This document shows positions 1 to 8,308 of a stretch of DNA of 64,000 nucleotides, piece after piece. The translations under genes and the position numbers were made by a program. Numbering within the stretch: the first letter of the stretch is position 1; every line of letters begins with the position of its first letter. The DNA comes from Dehalococcoidia bacterium. Lineage in GTDB: Bacteria > Chloroflexota > Dehalococcoidia > Lucifugimonadales > UBA3495. The notes below the pieces were generated by a model. It did not search any database and had not been told where the DNA came from. It saw nothing but the letters and a program-made list of their open reading frames with translations. The DNA lies in assembly GCA_022823505.1 (NCBI GenBank), contig JAJEIA010000098.1, forward strand, positions 23,146 to 87,145. Direction: 5' to 3'.

Positions 1-2
1 CA

Positions 3-110
3 GCCGAGGGTTTGGAGTCCGAGGGATTCGAGGCGGTTATCTCGGCACTGCCTGAAATCGTCACCCCGGGAGAGGGGGAGCGGGAAGTCCCCGGGGAGAA
101 CGCAGCGTAA
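3..110 (+). CDS. C-terminal fragment of an unidentified protein
   Basis: An open frame enters from the left edge of the window and ends at a TAA at 108-110, giving about 35 residues rich in Glu, Gly and Ala. Third-position GC matches real genes nearby. It converges on and overlaps the 3' end of the pseudouridine synthase gene by about 50 bases. Too little is present to name a family, and the frame could be a chance reading of GC-rich DNA. Confidence 0.3.
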   Translation, partial: AEGLESEGFEAVISALPEIVTPGEGEREVPGENAA

Positions 111-1020
111 CCAGGACGCGCGCCAGATCGTCGGGCAGCGCCGCCTCGTGGTCAGTCCACGCACCGCTGACGGGATGGTGGAAACCAAGGCGCGCCGCGT
201 GCAGGAATTGCCGGCCAACCAGAGCGCTGGCTTTGCCGTACCCGACGTCGCCCAGCAGCGGGTAGCCCAGGTACGCCAGGTGGACCCGAATCTGGTGCGT
301 TCGACCCGTTTCGAGCACGAGGTTGAGCAGGGTGTGTCCCTCCATCGCCTCCAGCGTCTCGTAATGGGTGCGAGCCAAACGCCCCCCGGCGTCCACGGCC
401 ATCTTCTGGCGGTGCCGCGGGTCCCGCGCGACGGGCGCGTCGATGGTCCCATTCTCGGGAGTGACCATGCCCACGGCCACGGCCAGGTATTCCTTCCGGA
501 ACTCGCGGTTCTTCAGCTGCTCGGTGAGGCGCTGGTGGGCCGCCTGCGTCTTGGCGACTACCAAGAGGCCTGAGGTGTCCAGGTCGAGTCGGTGCACGAT
601 GCCGGGGCGCAACTCGCCGCCGATCCCGCGGATGTCGGGACACCGGGCCAACAGGGCGTTGACCAGGGTGCCGTCAGGATGCCCCGGCCCCGGGTGCACC
701 GGTAGGCCCGCGGGTTTGTCCACGACGATCAGGTGCTCGTCCTCGTACACGGCCGGAACCGGTATGTCCTGCGGGATCAGGTCCGCGGGAGACCGGGCCG
801 GCGGCACGCAAACGATGATCGCGTCCCCGGGCCGAATCCGTTGCGCTGGACGGGCGACGCCTCCATTGATGGTGATCCTGCCTTCGCCCGCCAGGGCCTG
901 CAGGCGGCTGCGGGAGAGCCCGCTTTTGGACAACGCCGGTTGGGATGCCAGCCAAGCGTCGAGCCGGGACGGGTCGGAACTGCCGTCCACGACAAATTCG
1001 TACCGCTCGCTTTTGCTCAA
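61..1020 (-). CDS. rluD: RluA/RluD-family 23S rRNA pseudouridine synthase
   Basis: This 319-residue protein isomerises uridine to pseudouridine in large-subunit rRNA. An N-terminal S4-like RNA-binding domain (about residues 15-75, with the typical INGGVARPAQRIRPGD stretch) precedes the RluA catalytic domain. The hallmark HRLDLDTSGLLVVAK segment carries the catalytic Asp, and GRTHQIRVH lies further on. Length is normal for RluD. The start is a TTG at 1018-1020 with AGAGG nine bases upstream; no better start exists. It lies 12 bases downstream of lspA, the same order (lspA then rluD) seen in many bacteria, so the two are probably cotranscribed. Assignment to RluD rather than RluC or RluB is by similarity only. 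Confidence 0.93.
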   Translation of the reverse strand: MSKSERYEFVVDGSSDPSRLDAWLASQPALSKSGLSRSRLQALAGEGRITINGGVARPAQRIRPGDAIIVCVPPARSPADLIPQDIPVPAVYEDEHLIVVDKPAGLPVHPGPGHPDGTLVNALLARCPDIRGIGGELRPGIVHRLDLDTSGLLVVAKTQAAHQRLTEQLKNREFRKEYLAVAVGMVTPENGTIDAPVARDPRHRQKMAVDAGGRLARTHYETLEAMEGHTLLNLVLETGRTHQIRVHLAYLGYPLLGDVGYGKASALVGRQFLHAARLGFHHPVSGAWTDHEAALPDDLARVLVTLRSPRGLPAPPLPG

Positions 1021-1032
1021 TCCCGCAAACCT

Positions 1033-1659
1033 CTAATCCGGCAAATCCTGCTGCCGTTGGGCCACGAAGCGTTCGCGGACTCCGCAGTCGGCGCAGCGCG
1101 CGCCGTTGGGCAGGCTGATCATGGCGCCGTCGCAAATCGGGCAGGCGGCGTAGGCTGTGGCATTATCGGGTATCGCCTCAACCGGCTTTTCTCGATGCAC
1201 CACCAGCACCCACGCCAGGATCAGAAGGCCGACCACTATCCAAGAATCGGCCAGGTTGAACACCGGCCAGGGTCCGATGTCGATGAAGTCGGTCACGTGG
1301 CCCTGCCAGATGCGGTCCAGGAGATTGCCCAGCGCCCCGCCCAGCATCAGCGCGATGCTGATCCGCATCAGGAGGCCGGGCCGTTCCTGGGTCCGGTAGA
1401 TGTACGCCAGCACCGCCACGCCCACCAGCGACACGATCAGCAGAGGAAGGTTGTTGCCCTGGAACAGCCCGAACGCGCTGCCGGTGTTCTGCACGTGGGT
1501 GAAGCGGAAGAAACCGTACACCGGCCAGGAGTGATGCCATTCCAGGGTTTGCCGGACCACGAATTTGGTGAGTTGGTCCAGCGCCAGGGCCAGCGCCGCC
1601 AGCTGCAGCAGGGTCCAATCCCGATAAATAGGCGTGCGATCTCTCCGCGGCCGGGACAT
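1033..1659 (-). CDS. lspA: lipoprotein signal peptidase (signal peptidase II) with C-terminal zinc ribbon
   Basis: LspA is an inner-membrane aspartyl protease that cleaves prolipoprotein signal peptides at the lipobox. Four hydrophobic segments are visible in the first 155 residues. The conserved GNLLDR (111-116), VTDFID (catalytic Asp124) and FNLADS (catalytic Asp138) motifs are intact. The protein is 208 residues, some 40 longer than usual. The extra tail holds Cys173, Cys176, Cys189 and Cys192 in a CPIC/CADC arrangement, which predicts a cytosolic zinc ribbon. Several lipoproteins elsewhere in the window are plausible substrates. Gene order is hydrolase, lspA, rluD with gaps of 3 and 12 bases. 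Confidence 0.95.
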   Translation of the reverse strand: MSRPRRDRTPIYRDWTLLQLAALALALDQLTKFVVRQTLEWHHSWPVYGFFRFTHVQNTGSAFGLFQGNNLPLLIVSLVGVAVLAYIYRTQERPGLLMRISIALMLGGALGNLLDRIWQGHVTDFIDIGPWPVFNLADSWIVVGLLILAWVLVVHREKPVEAIPDNATAYAACPICDGAMISLPNGARCADCGVRERFVAQRQQDLPD

Positions 1660-1662
1660 GGG

Positions 1663-2307
1663 CTAGGGAGTGGCCAGATGGTCCAGGAAGAATTGCACCA
1701 CCTTCTCGGCCATCTGGCGTTCCTGCCCCACCCAGAAGTGGTCCGCGCCGGGCACCACGTGATAGTCGACCGGGGGATCGAATTTGCCCAGTTGCGCGTC
1801 GACGCCTTCGGCGTTGACGAGGCGGTCCCGGTCGCCGGTGATGATCATGCGGGGCGTCTTGTCCTTCTGTAGCGGGCTGTCGGTGATCGCCTCGATGGAC
1901 GGAGCAACCAGCGCGATGGCCCGGGGCTTCTTGTACAGCTGCTTGTGCGCGCAGATAACGCGCGTGCTGAACGAATATCCACCCAGGCCGATCCGGTCGT
2001 CGTTCACGTCGGGCAGCGCGCCGAGGAAGTCCATGGCCACCAGGGTCTCCTGGTGTTCCTTCTCGCCGTGAGCGTGCTCCCCCTGGCTGTTGCCCACACC
2101 GCGGAAGTTGAACCGCAGCGAGGCGATGCCGGCGTCGGCCAGCCCGAAGGTCACGGCCACCACCACGTTGTTGTCCATGCTCCCGCCGTGCAGCGGATGG
2201 GGATGGCACATCACCACGCCGGGAAACGGTCCCTCGCCGTCCGGCAAAGCGATGATGCCCTCCAGGGTCATTCCTTTGGCTATGAAACTGACCGCGCTCT
2301 GTCGCAT
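1663..2307 (-). CDS. alpha/beta hydrolase of the dienelactone-hydrolase type
   Basis: A predicted 214-residue cytosolic serine hydrolase. CHPHPLHGG near the N-terminus forms the oxyanion region, GGYSFST carries the nucleophilic serine, GDRDRLV the acidic residue and GADHFW the catalytic histidine. Similar proteins are often labelled as CocE/NonD-like or X-Pro dipeptidyl-peptidase-like hydrolases; the substrate cannot be read from sequence. The chosen ATG at 2305-2307 has GGAGG seven bases upstream; an in-frame ATG six codons earlier lacks such a site. The stop lies three bases before lspA, so the two are likely cotranscribed. Confidence 0.85.
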   Translation of the reverse strand: MRQSAVSFIAKGMTLEGIIALPDGEGPFPGVVMCHPHPLHGGSMDNNVVVAVTFGLADAGIASLRFNFRGVGNSQGEHAHGEKEHQETLVAMDFLGALPDVNDDRIGLGGYSFSTRVICAHKQLYKKPRAIALVAPSIEAITDSPLQKDKTPRMIITGDRDRLVNAEGVDAQLGKFDPPVDYHVVPGADHFWVGQERQMAEKVVQFFLDHLATP

Positions 2308-2471
2308 ATTGCCGCCTCCGGCCAAAATTGTGCAGATGGTTACGGTTGAAACATGATAGCAGGTTCGGATAACACATGGCCCGGCAGGCGCCGCCGTGCA
2401 TTGTGCTAGAATGGCGCCGACCGGGCATCGGCCAGGGCAAAGCGAGAATATCGACCGATTCAGGAGGCTCC

Positions 2472-3530
2472 ATGGCAGTCATCGACCTGCGCAGCGACAC
2501 CATTACCCACCCCACCGACGAGATGCGCCGGGCGATGGCCGAAGCCGAGGTCGGCGACGACGTGTTCGGGGAGGACCCCTCGATCAACGCGTTGCAGGAA
2601 CGTGCTGCCGAAATGCTTGGTCAGGAGGCCGGCCTCCTGACCGCCAGCGGCACGATGAGCAACCTGATCGCCGCCCTGACCTGGTGCAGCCGGGGCGATG
2701 AGATGATCATGGGTCAGGAAGCCCACATGTTCTGGAACGAGTCAGGGGGGCCGACGGCGTTGTCCGGCGCGCAGGTCCGGTTGGTTCCCAATGAGGCCAA
2801 CGGCCGGATCTCGGCGGAATCCGTGGCGGGCGCCGTCCGTGACGCTTCCAACATCCACGTTCCGGCGACAACGCTGGTTTGCCTGGAGAACACGCACAAC
2901 CGTTGCAGCGGCGGCGTGATGACTCCGCAGGACACCCGGGAGGTCGTCGACGTCGCCCACGCGGCCGGCGCAGCGGTGCACCTGGATGGGGCGCGCATTT
3001 TCAACGCCGCGGTGGCGTTGGAGGTCCCCGTATCCGAACTGACCAAGGACGTGGACGACGTGAGCTTCTGCCTTTCCAAGGCGCTGTCCTGTCCGGTGGG
3101 TTCGGTACTGTGCGGCTCCCAGGAGTTCATCGCGCGGGCGCGCAAGTGGCGGAAGATGGTGGGTGGCGGGATGCGGCAAGCCGGCGTGCTCGCCGCGGCC
3201 GGCCTGGTTGCCCTGGATACCATGGTCGAGCGATTGGCCGACGACCACGCCAACGCGCGCCGCTTGGCCGCCGGCCTCGCCGACATCGATGGCCTCACGG
3301 TCGACCCGGACAGCATCCACACCAACATCGTCATCTTCGAGGTTGACCGCGACAAGGTCGGCGAGGCCCGCGAAGTCATCGCCGCCCTGCGCGAGGACGG
3401 CGTGCTGGTCAGCCACAGCCGCGAGCAGTCGCTGCGCATGGTCACCCACCGGCACATTTCCTCGGCCGACGTGGACGAGGCGTTGTCGCGCGTCAACGGG
3501 ACCGTGCGACGGTTGGCGGCCGCCAACTAG
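2472..3530 (+). CDS. ltaE: low-specificity L-threonine aldolase
   Basis: A PLP-dependent fold-type I enzyme of 352 residues that cleaves L-threonine or allo-threonine to glycine and acetaldehyde. The N-terminal DLRSDTITHPT and GDDVFGEDPS motifs are diagnostic. HLDGARIFNAA contacts the cofactor, and SKALSCPVGS contains the Schiff-base lysine (about Lys203). AGGAGG at 2462-2467 selects the ATG at 2472; the open frame extends further upstream but has no other ribosome-binding site. It is followed ten bases later by the isochorismatase-like gene, suggesting an operon. Confidence 0.94.
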   Translation: MAVIDLRSDTITHPTDEMRRAMAEAEVGDDVFGEDPSINALQERAAEMLGQEAGLLTASGTMSNLIAALTWCSRGDEMIMGQEAHMFWNESGGPTALSGAQVRLVPNEANGRISAESVAGAVRDASNIHVPATTLVCLENTHNRCSGGVMTPQDTREVVDVAHAAGAAVHLDGARIFNAAVALEVPVSELTKDVDDVSFCLSKALSCPVGSVLCGSQEFIARARKWRKMVGGGMRQAGVLAAAGLVALDTMVERLADDHANARRLAAGLADIDGLTVDPDSIHTNIVIFEVDRDKVGEAREVIAALREDGVLVSHSREQSLRMVTHRHISSADVDEALSRVNGTVRRLAAAN

Positions 3531-3539
3531 AGGTCAGGC

Positions 3540-4130
3540 ATGGCTGAGTTCGCCATAAATCGGGAGACCACCGCGCTGCTCATCGCCGATTTCTACGCTG
3601 AGGCAATGGGCAACCTGCCCCACGCCGTCGAGCGCGGTGTCGTGGCGCGAACTGTCGGTCTGCAGGCGGCCGCCCGCGAAGCGGGCCTGATGGTCTGCTA
3701 CTGCGCGACGGTGTTCCGACCCGGGTATCCCGAGATCAGCCAGCGCAACAAGACCTTCAGCGCGCGCAAGGCCTCGGAGCAGCCGGCGGTGTTCGATCCG
3801 GTGTCCATCATCCATCCGGACGTGCGTCCTCGTGACGACGAGGTGGTGGTGGGCAAACATCGGGTCAACGCCCTGTTCGGCACGGGCCTGGATGTCGCGC
3901 TGACCGGAAACAATATCGACACCATAATACTGCTGGGATATGCGACCAGCGGCGTGGTGCTGTCCACCACGCGCTTCGCCGCCGACCGGGATTATCGGCT
4001 GTACATCGTCGAGGACTGCTGCGCCGACAGCGAGCCGGACGTACACGATTTCCTGATCGGTCGCATCCTGAACCGTCAGGCGGACATCGTGTCCGCCGAT
4101 GAGGCCATCCTGGCTATCCGCTCGTCCTGA
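3540..4130 (+). CDS. isochorismatase-like (cysteine hydrolase) family protein lacking the catalytic cysteine
   Basis: This 196-residue protein has the three-layer alpha/beta fold of isochorismatase/nicotinamidase enzymes. Asp17 (in LIADFY) and Lys106 (in VVGKHRVNALFGTGLD) fit the catalytic Asp and Lys. At the nucleophile site the sequence reads GYATSGVVLSTTR, so the usual Cys position is Val139. I recall a subgroup with this TSGVV signature, so it is probably a genuine non-cysteine branch rather than a decayed enzyme. Function is unknown; it could bind a ligand or act by another chemistry. It sits directly after threonine aldolase. Confidence 0.85.
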   Translation: MAEFAINRETTALLIADFYAEAMGNLPHAVERGVVARTVGLQAAAREAGLMVCYCATVFRPGYPEISQRNKTFSARKASEQPAVFDPVSIIHPDVRPRDDEVVVGKHRVNALFGTGLDVALTGNNIDTIILLGYATSGVVLSTTRFAADRDYRLYIVEDCCADSEPDVHDFLIGRILNRQADIVSADEAILAIRSS

Positions 4131-4186
4131 AGCCGGCGGGACGCCGTGGCGCGTCGCCGGTGTACGGATGAGCCGGTCCTTGCCCC

Positions 4187-5116
4187 ATGCTCCGGCAATC
4201 CGCGTCCCCCACCGCAGATATCAGCGTAGCTATCGACTCACGCCCCCTTCACGCCGGGGACACCCTGGAGGTCGAAGTCCAGGTCACTCCGCACGTTTCT
4301 TTCCAGGCGGCCCTTGGGATCCTGCGGCTGTCCCAGATCGAATTGATGCGCGTGGATTCCGCCCGTGACGCCGTGCCGCAGATGATGTTGCCCGGCCGGC
4401 GTGGCTCCCGTGGTTCAGTCGGCCCCGGGCACATCGACGAGGTGTTCGCGGACGACGTTCCGATGCAAGAAGGCGTGACGCAGAGTTTCCCGGTACGGAT
4501 GCGGCTGCCGGACGCGGCGCCGCCCACCGTCAAGGGCAAATTTGCCCGCATCTCGTGGGAACTGTCGGCGACAATATTGACGCGGGCCGACTGGTTGCCA
4601 ACGAGTGACGGATGGCTGGCCAACCTGGCCCGGGGCCGGGCGGCCCACTGCCAGCAGGAACTGGTCGTGTTCAGTCGGTCAGATGTGGACCCAATGGACG
4701 GCTTGCCGTTGATCGATGAGCTTCCGGCCAGCAGGTCCTACCGCAGCGTCACGATGGATCTGTCGCTGGACTCGGCGCAGGTCGCCAACGGGGGCATCGT
4801 GACCGGGAACTTGTCAGTCAGAGCCCGTTCGGCGTTCAAGGCGCGCGAATTGCGCGTGGAATTGACGCGCTGGGAACGCTCGGGAAGCAAGCAGGCGCGG
4901 GTCATCGAGCGGTCCGAGGTCCTGCAGCGGCCGGCTGTCCTGGCCGCGGACGAGGAGACCCACTGGGCTTTCCGGTTGGCGGTGCCCGACCCCCTCATGC
5001 CCTCGGTCCTGGCGAACCACACCTTTGTCGGGTGGCAGGTGCGGGCCGTCATTGACCGGAAGCTGCGCCCCAACCAGTCGGTATCGCAGCTGCTGCACGT
5101 CTTTACATCGCCCTGA
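4187..5116 (+). CDS. uncharacterised protein with possible arrestin-like beta-sandwich fold
   Basis: A 309-residue soluble protein without signal peptide or transmembrane segment. Two halves each look like a run of beta strands. The first ends with a stretch close to the arrestin-N pattern (KGKFARISWELSATI). The second begins at about residue 185 with an MDLSLDSAQVANGGIVTG stretch, typical of the start of an arrestin-C or Spo0M-like sandwich. No catalytic motif is visible. The start is uncertain: the ATG at 4187 has no strong ribosome-binding site. I infer an arrestin-like scaffold by pattern only; the role is unknown. Confidence 0.6.
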   Translation: MLRQSASPTADISVAIDSRPLHAGDTLEVEVQVTPHVSFQAALGILRLSQIELMRVDSARDAVPQMMLPGRRGSRGSVGPGHIDEVFADDVPMQEGVTQSFPVRMRLPDAAPPTVKGKFARISWELSATILTRADWLPTSDGWLANLARGRAAHCQQELVVFSRSDVDPMDGLPLIDELPASRSYRSVTMDLSLDSAQVANGGIVTGNLSVRARSAFKARELRVELTRWERSGSKQARVIERSEVLQRPAVLAADEETHWAFRLAVPDPLMPSVLANHTFVGWQVRAVIDRKLRPNQSVSQLLHVFTSP

Positions 5117-5464
5117 GCCAGAGGCCGGTGCGTGTTGAGATGCCGGCATCCTCGGGCTGGCGGGTCGGACCGCGCCAACCCGATCGATCACCGAGGATGA
5201 TTTTCCTCCGGGGAACCATGTCCGCTCAAAATGCGGCCAGCGTCGCCCCGCACGATTCCCTGGGCATGCGAGGGGTGGGCACCTGCAAAAAGGTGGAATA
5301 AAAGCAGGGACGATGCCTCGACGATGGGGCTTGGCGGATTGACCTGCCGCCCGCGCCGGCGGAGCCTGATCCGCCGGTATCATGGCGCGGAGTCGCCGGC
5401 TCAACCCAATGGCATGAGGCCATCTCTGCCGGACTGGCGCACCTGAACTGGTAGCCGGCGTTGC
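5117..5464. other. 348-base gap between convergent genes
   Basis: This interval separates the 3' ends of the arrestin-like gene and rarA. Short frames exist on both strands but none has a ribosome-binding site or recognisable product. I see no clear terminator, promoter or repeat. Confidence 0.5.
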
Positions 5465-6810
5465 CTACCGGGCGTCGCCCCACCATCGGCGCAGACGTTC
5501 GGCGATGGCTGCCTCCGAGCCCTGATCCGACGGCTCGTAGTATCGCCGGCCGGACAGCCCCGGCGGCAGAAATTCCTGGGCTTCGAAGTGTCCTTCGTAG
5601 TCGTGGCTGTACTTGTATCCCGCGCCGTATCCCATCCCGCGCATCAGGCCGGTCACCGCGTTGCGCAGGTGCAGAGGCACGGGCTCATGAGGCTTCCCGC
5701 GCACGTCGTCCAGCGCGCGTTCCAGCCCCATGTACGCCGCGTTGCTCTTGGGCGAGGTGGCGAGGTAGACGGTTGCCTCCGCCAGGGGGATGCGACCCTC
5801 GGGGAGGCCCACGAAGTGCACCGCCTGCTGGGCCGCCACCGCGACGGGCAAGGCGCCGGGATTGGCCAGCCCGATGTCCTCGGCGGCCAGGATCACCAGC
5901 CGGCGGGCGATGAACATGGGATCCTCTCCCGCCTCCAGCATCCGGGCCAGCCAGTAGAGCGCGCCGTCGGGCGACGAGCCGCGTACCGACTTGATGAAGG
6001 CCGAGATCGTGTCGTAGTGGCTGTCCCCGTCCTTGTCGTATTGCGGCGTCCGGCGTTGCAGGGCATCAGCGATGCCTTCCATGGTGACGCGGCGCCGTCC
6101 TCCGTCCTCCGGCTCGGCGGCCACCACGGCCATCTCCAGCGCGTTCAACGCCACCCGCGCGTCGCCGTTGGCAATGTTGACGAGGTGGGCCATCGCGTCC
6201 GGCTCCAACTGCGGCAACAGAGGCGCCAGCCCGCGACGGTCGTCCTGCAACGCTCGTGTGATGATTACTGTCACCGCGTCGTCATCCAGGGCGTTCAGGG
6301 TGAACACCCGGCAGCGGGACAGCAGTGGCGCGTTCACCTCGAACGAGGGATTCTCGGTGGTGGCGCCGATGAAGGTGACGGTTCCGTCTTCGACGTGGGG
6401 CAGGATCACGTCCTGCTGGGCCTTGTTGAAGCGGTGGATCTCGTCAACGAACAGGATCGTGGACTGCTGGTACAGGGCCTGGCGTTCCTGCGCTGCTGCC
6501 ACCGCCTTGCGCAAGTCTGCCACACCGGCGGACACCGCGCTGACGGGTTCGAAGTAGGCGCGAGTAACGGTGGCGATCAGCCTGGCCAGCGTCGTCTTGC
6601 CCGAACCCGGCGACCCCAGAAAAGAATGGACGGCACCCGGTCGATTTCGATGGCACGCCGCAGGACCCGGTCTGCGCCAAGGATATGCTCCTGCCCGACG
6701 AACTCGTCGAAGATGGCAGGTCGCATCCGCTCCGCCAGCGGAGCCGTTTCCCGCGCTTGCCGCTCGCGCCCGTGCTCAAACAGCCCGCCGGCGTTTTGTC
6801 GGCCAGTCAT
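5465..6810 (-). pseudogene. rarA: replication-associated recombination protein A (MgsA/RarA AAA+ ATPase), frameshifted
   Basis: RarA acts at stalled replication forks. The N-terminal part (from ATG 6810) reads through the conserved RPAIFDEFVGQEH region to ILFWG, then leaves frame. In another frame the sequence continues SPGSGKTTLARLIA and through the Walker B region (ILFVDEIHRFNKAQQD), sensor 1 (GATTENPSFEV) and the C-terminal clamp-loader-like domain to 5465. A run of four C at 6614-6617 on the plus strand, inside the Walker A codons, needs one more base to restore a 448-residue protein of normal length. All else is intact, so this is a very recent mutation or, more likely, a sequencing/assembly error in a homopolymer. 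Its start is two bases after the stop of the LLM gene upstream. Confidence 0.88.
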
Positions 6811-6812
6811 CG

Positions 6813-7829
6813 TCAGTCCTGGAAGTGCGGCATCACCTCATCGGCGAACAGGCGCATCGACCGGCCGACTTCCTCATTGCTCAGCATGCCGCCGATGTTG
6901 AACCAGCACATGAACTCCTGGGGCTGATAGAGCTCCTGGTACTGCTTCAGACGCTCGGTGACCCGGAGTGGATCCCCGATGGCTCCCAACTCGTCGTAAA
7001 TCCCCTCGTAGGTGAGTTGGCTGGCCCGGCTGGAACCTCGCGAATTGTTCTGCATGCTCCGCAGCGTGCCCAGGTAGTTGTTCACCGTTGGTGCGAAACC
7101 GGCTTTGGCCTCTTCCTGGGTTTCCCCGACGTAGACCGGAACGTTGACCACCACCTTCACCGCCGACTGGTCGTGGCCATGCTCGGCGAGGGTGTCCCGG
7201 TAATGCGCCAGCCCGTCGCTGACACCCTGCACGGTGATGATCAGCGGGGTTACCAGGATACTGTGACCCAGGCTGCCCACCAGCGGGAAGGTGTCGGCCC
7301 CGTTGGACGCGATGTACACCGGCGGATGGGGTTGCTGGATGGGCTTGGGTTCCAGCCGTATGCCCTCGGCCTGGTAGTACTGCCCATCGTAGTCCAGCAC
7401 GTCCTCCTTCCAGGCCCGCAACGCCAGGTCCAGGCCCTCTACGAAACGGTCGTTGCGTTCCTCGATGGGTATTCCGTATCCCCGATAGTGGTTGGGGTTC
7501 GAACCACGCCCGATGCCAAACACGGCCCGTCCGCCCGACAGCACGTCCAGGGTCGCCACCTCTTCGGCGATGCGCAGGGGGTGATGCAGGGGCAGCAGGT
7601 TGACCGCGGTGCCGAGCATGATCCGCTCGGTGGTCTGGGACAGAGCCGACGCCATCAGCAGCGGAGCCGGCATCACCGAAAAGCTGCGGGCGAAATGCAG
7701 CTCTGCCAGCCAAGCCATGTCGTAGCCCAATTGGTCGGCCAGTTGCACCTGCGCCATCACGTCCGCGTAACGGTCTGCGGGAGTTTGGCCCTCGCTGCAG
7801 GGGATTTGGTAAAAGACTCCAAACTGCAT
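6813..7829 (-). CDS. LLM-class (luciferase-like) flavin-dependent oxidoreductase
   Basis: A 338-residue TIM-barrel protein of the bacterial luciferase superfamily. Typical elements are the AWLAELHF segment after strand 2, LGTAVNLLPLHHPLRIAEE, the GIGRGSNP loop and EPKPIQQPHPPVYIA. Members use reduced FMN or F420 to oxidise small substrates; cofactor and substrate are not decidable here. It ends two bases before rarA and follows the small membrane protein gene by 35 bases, so it probably belongs to the same transcript as the upstream carboxyltransferase. Confidence 0.88.
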   Translation of the reverse strand: MQFGVFYQIPCSEGQTPADRYADVMAQVQLADQLGYDMAWLAELHFARSFSVMPAPLLMASALSQTTERIMLGTAVNLLPLHHPLRIAEEVATLDVLSGGRAVFGIGRGSNPNHYRGYGIPIEERNDRFVEGLDLALRAWKEDVLDYDGQYYQAEGIRLEPKPIQQPHPPVYIASNGADTFPLVGSLGHSILVTPLIITVQGVSDGLAHYRDTLAEHGHDQSAVKVVVNVPVYVGETQEEAKAGFAPTVNNYLGTLRSMQNNSRGSSRASQLTYEGIYDELGAIGDPLRVTERLKQYQELYQPQEFMCWFNIGGMLSNEEVGRSMRLFADEVMPHFQD

Positions 7830-7864
7830 TTGACTACTCCCGGGGCGGCGTGCGTTGATGCGTT

Positions 7865-8308
7865 CTAGCGCGATAGCTTCTGGGTACCGTCATCGTCGGG
7901 CATTGGTTCGTTGAAGGGTTCGCCCCGGGCCTCGGCTAGTTCCCGACGCTGAACCCATTCCCGCCACCGCTGGTTGCTGCGCTCTTCGCCAATCGCGATA
8001 CCTTCTTCGCGGGCTTGGCGTCTTATCCGGTCTCGCCATATTGATGCCAGCACCATTCTCATTGCCTCCATAATCGGCCAAGTCGCCGCCAGCGCCCAAG
8101 CCACGATTTGACCACCGTCGTCAAAGACCATCTCCGCGGTCAATCGCCACGTTTCCGGCCTGTGATTGTGAGTTATCAGCAGTACGTCAACCGCGATAGC
8201 CGACGCTATCGCAGCATAGAATGACACAAACGCTTGCCCAGCCCTCCCGGGAGGTACGCTGAGTATGCCAATCCACCCGGCACGGTCGTTTGACTCCGAT
8301 GCCATCAT
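7865..8308 (-). CDS. small membrane protein coupled to the carboxyltransferase gene
   Basis: A 147-residue protein of unknown function. Hydrophobic stretches at about residues 25-47 and 68-90 suggest two transmembrane helices, followed by a charged Arg/Glu-rich cytosolic tail. Its ATG overlaps the stop codon of the upstream carboxyltransferase gene as TAATG (8306-8310), indicating translational coupling. The tight linkage hints at a shared role, but nothing in the sequence shows one. Confidence 0.7.
   Translation of the reverse strand: MMASESNDRAGWIGILSVPPGRAGQAFVSFYAAIASAIAVDVLLITHNHRPETWRLTAEMVFDDGGQIVAWALAATWPIMEAMRMVLASIWRDRIRRQAREEGIAIGEERSNQRWREWVQRRELAEARGEPFNEPMPDDDGTQKLSR

Noticed and set aside
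5465..6810. Programmed ribosomal frameshift in rarA
   Set aside because: The shift site is a C4 run inside the P-loop with no slippery heptamer, stimulator or known precedent; a missing base explains it.
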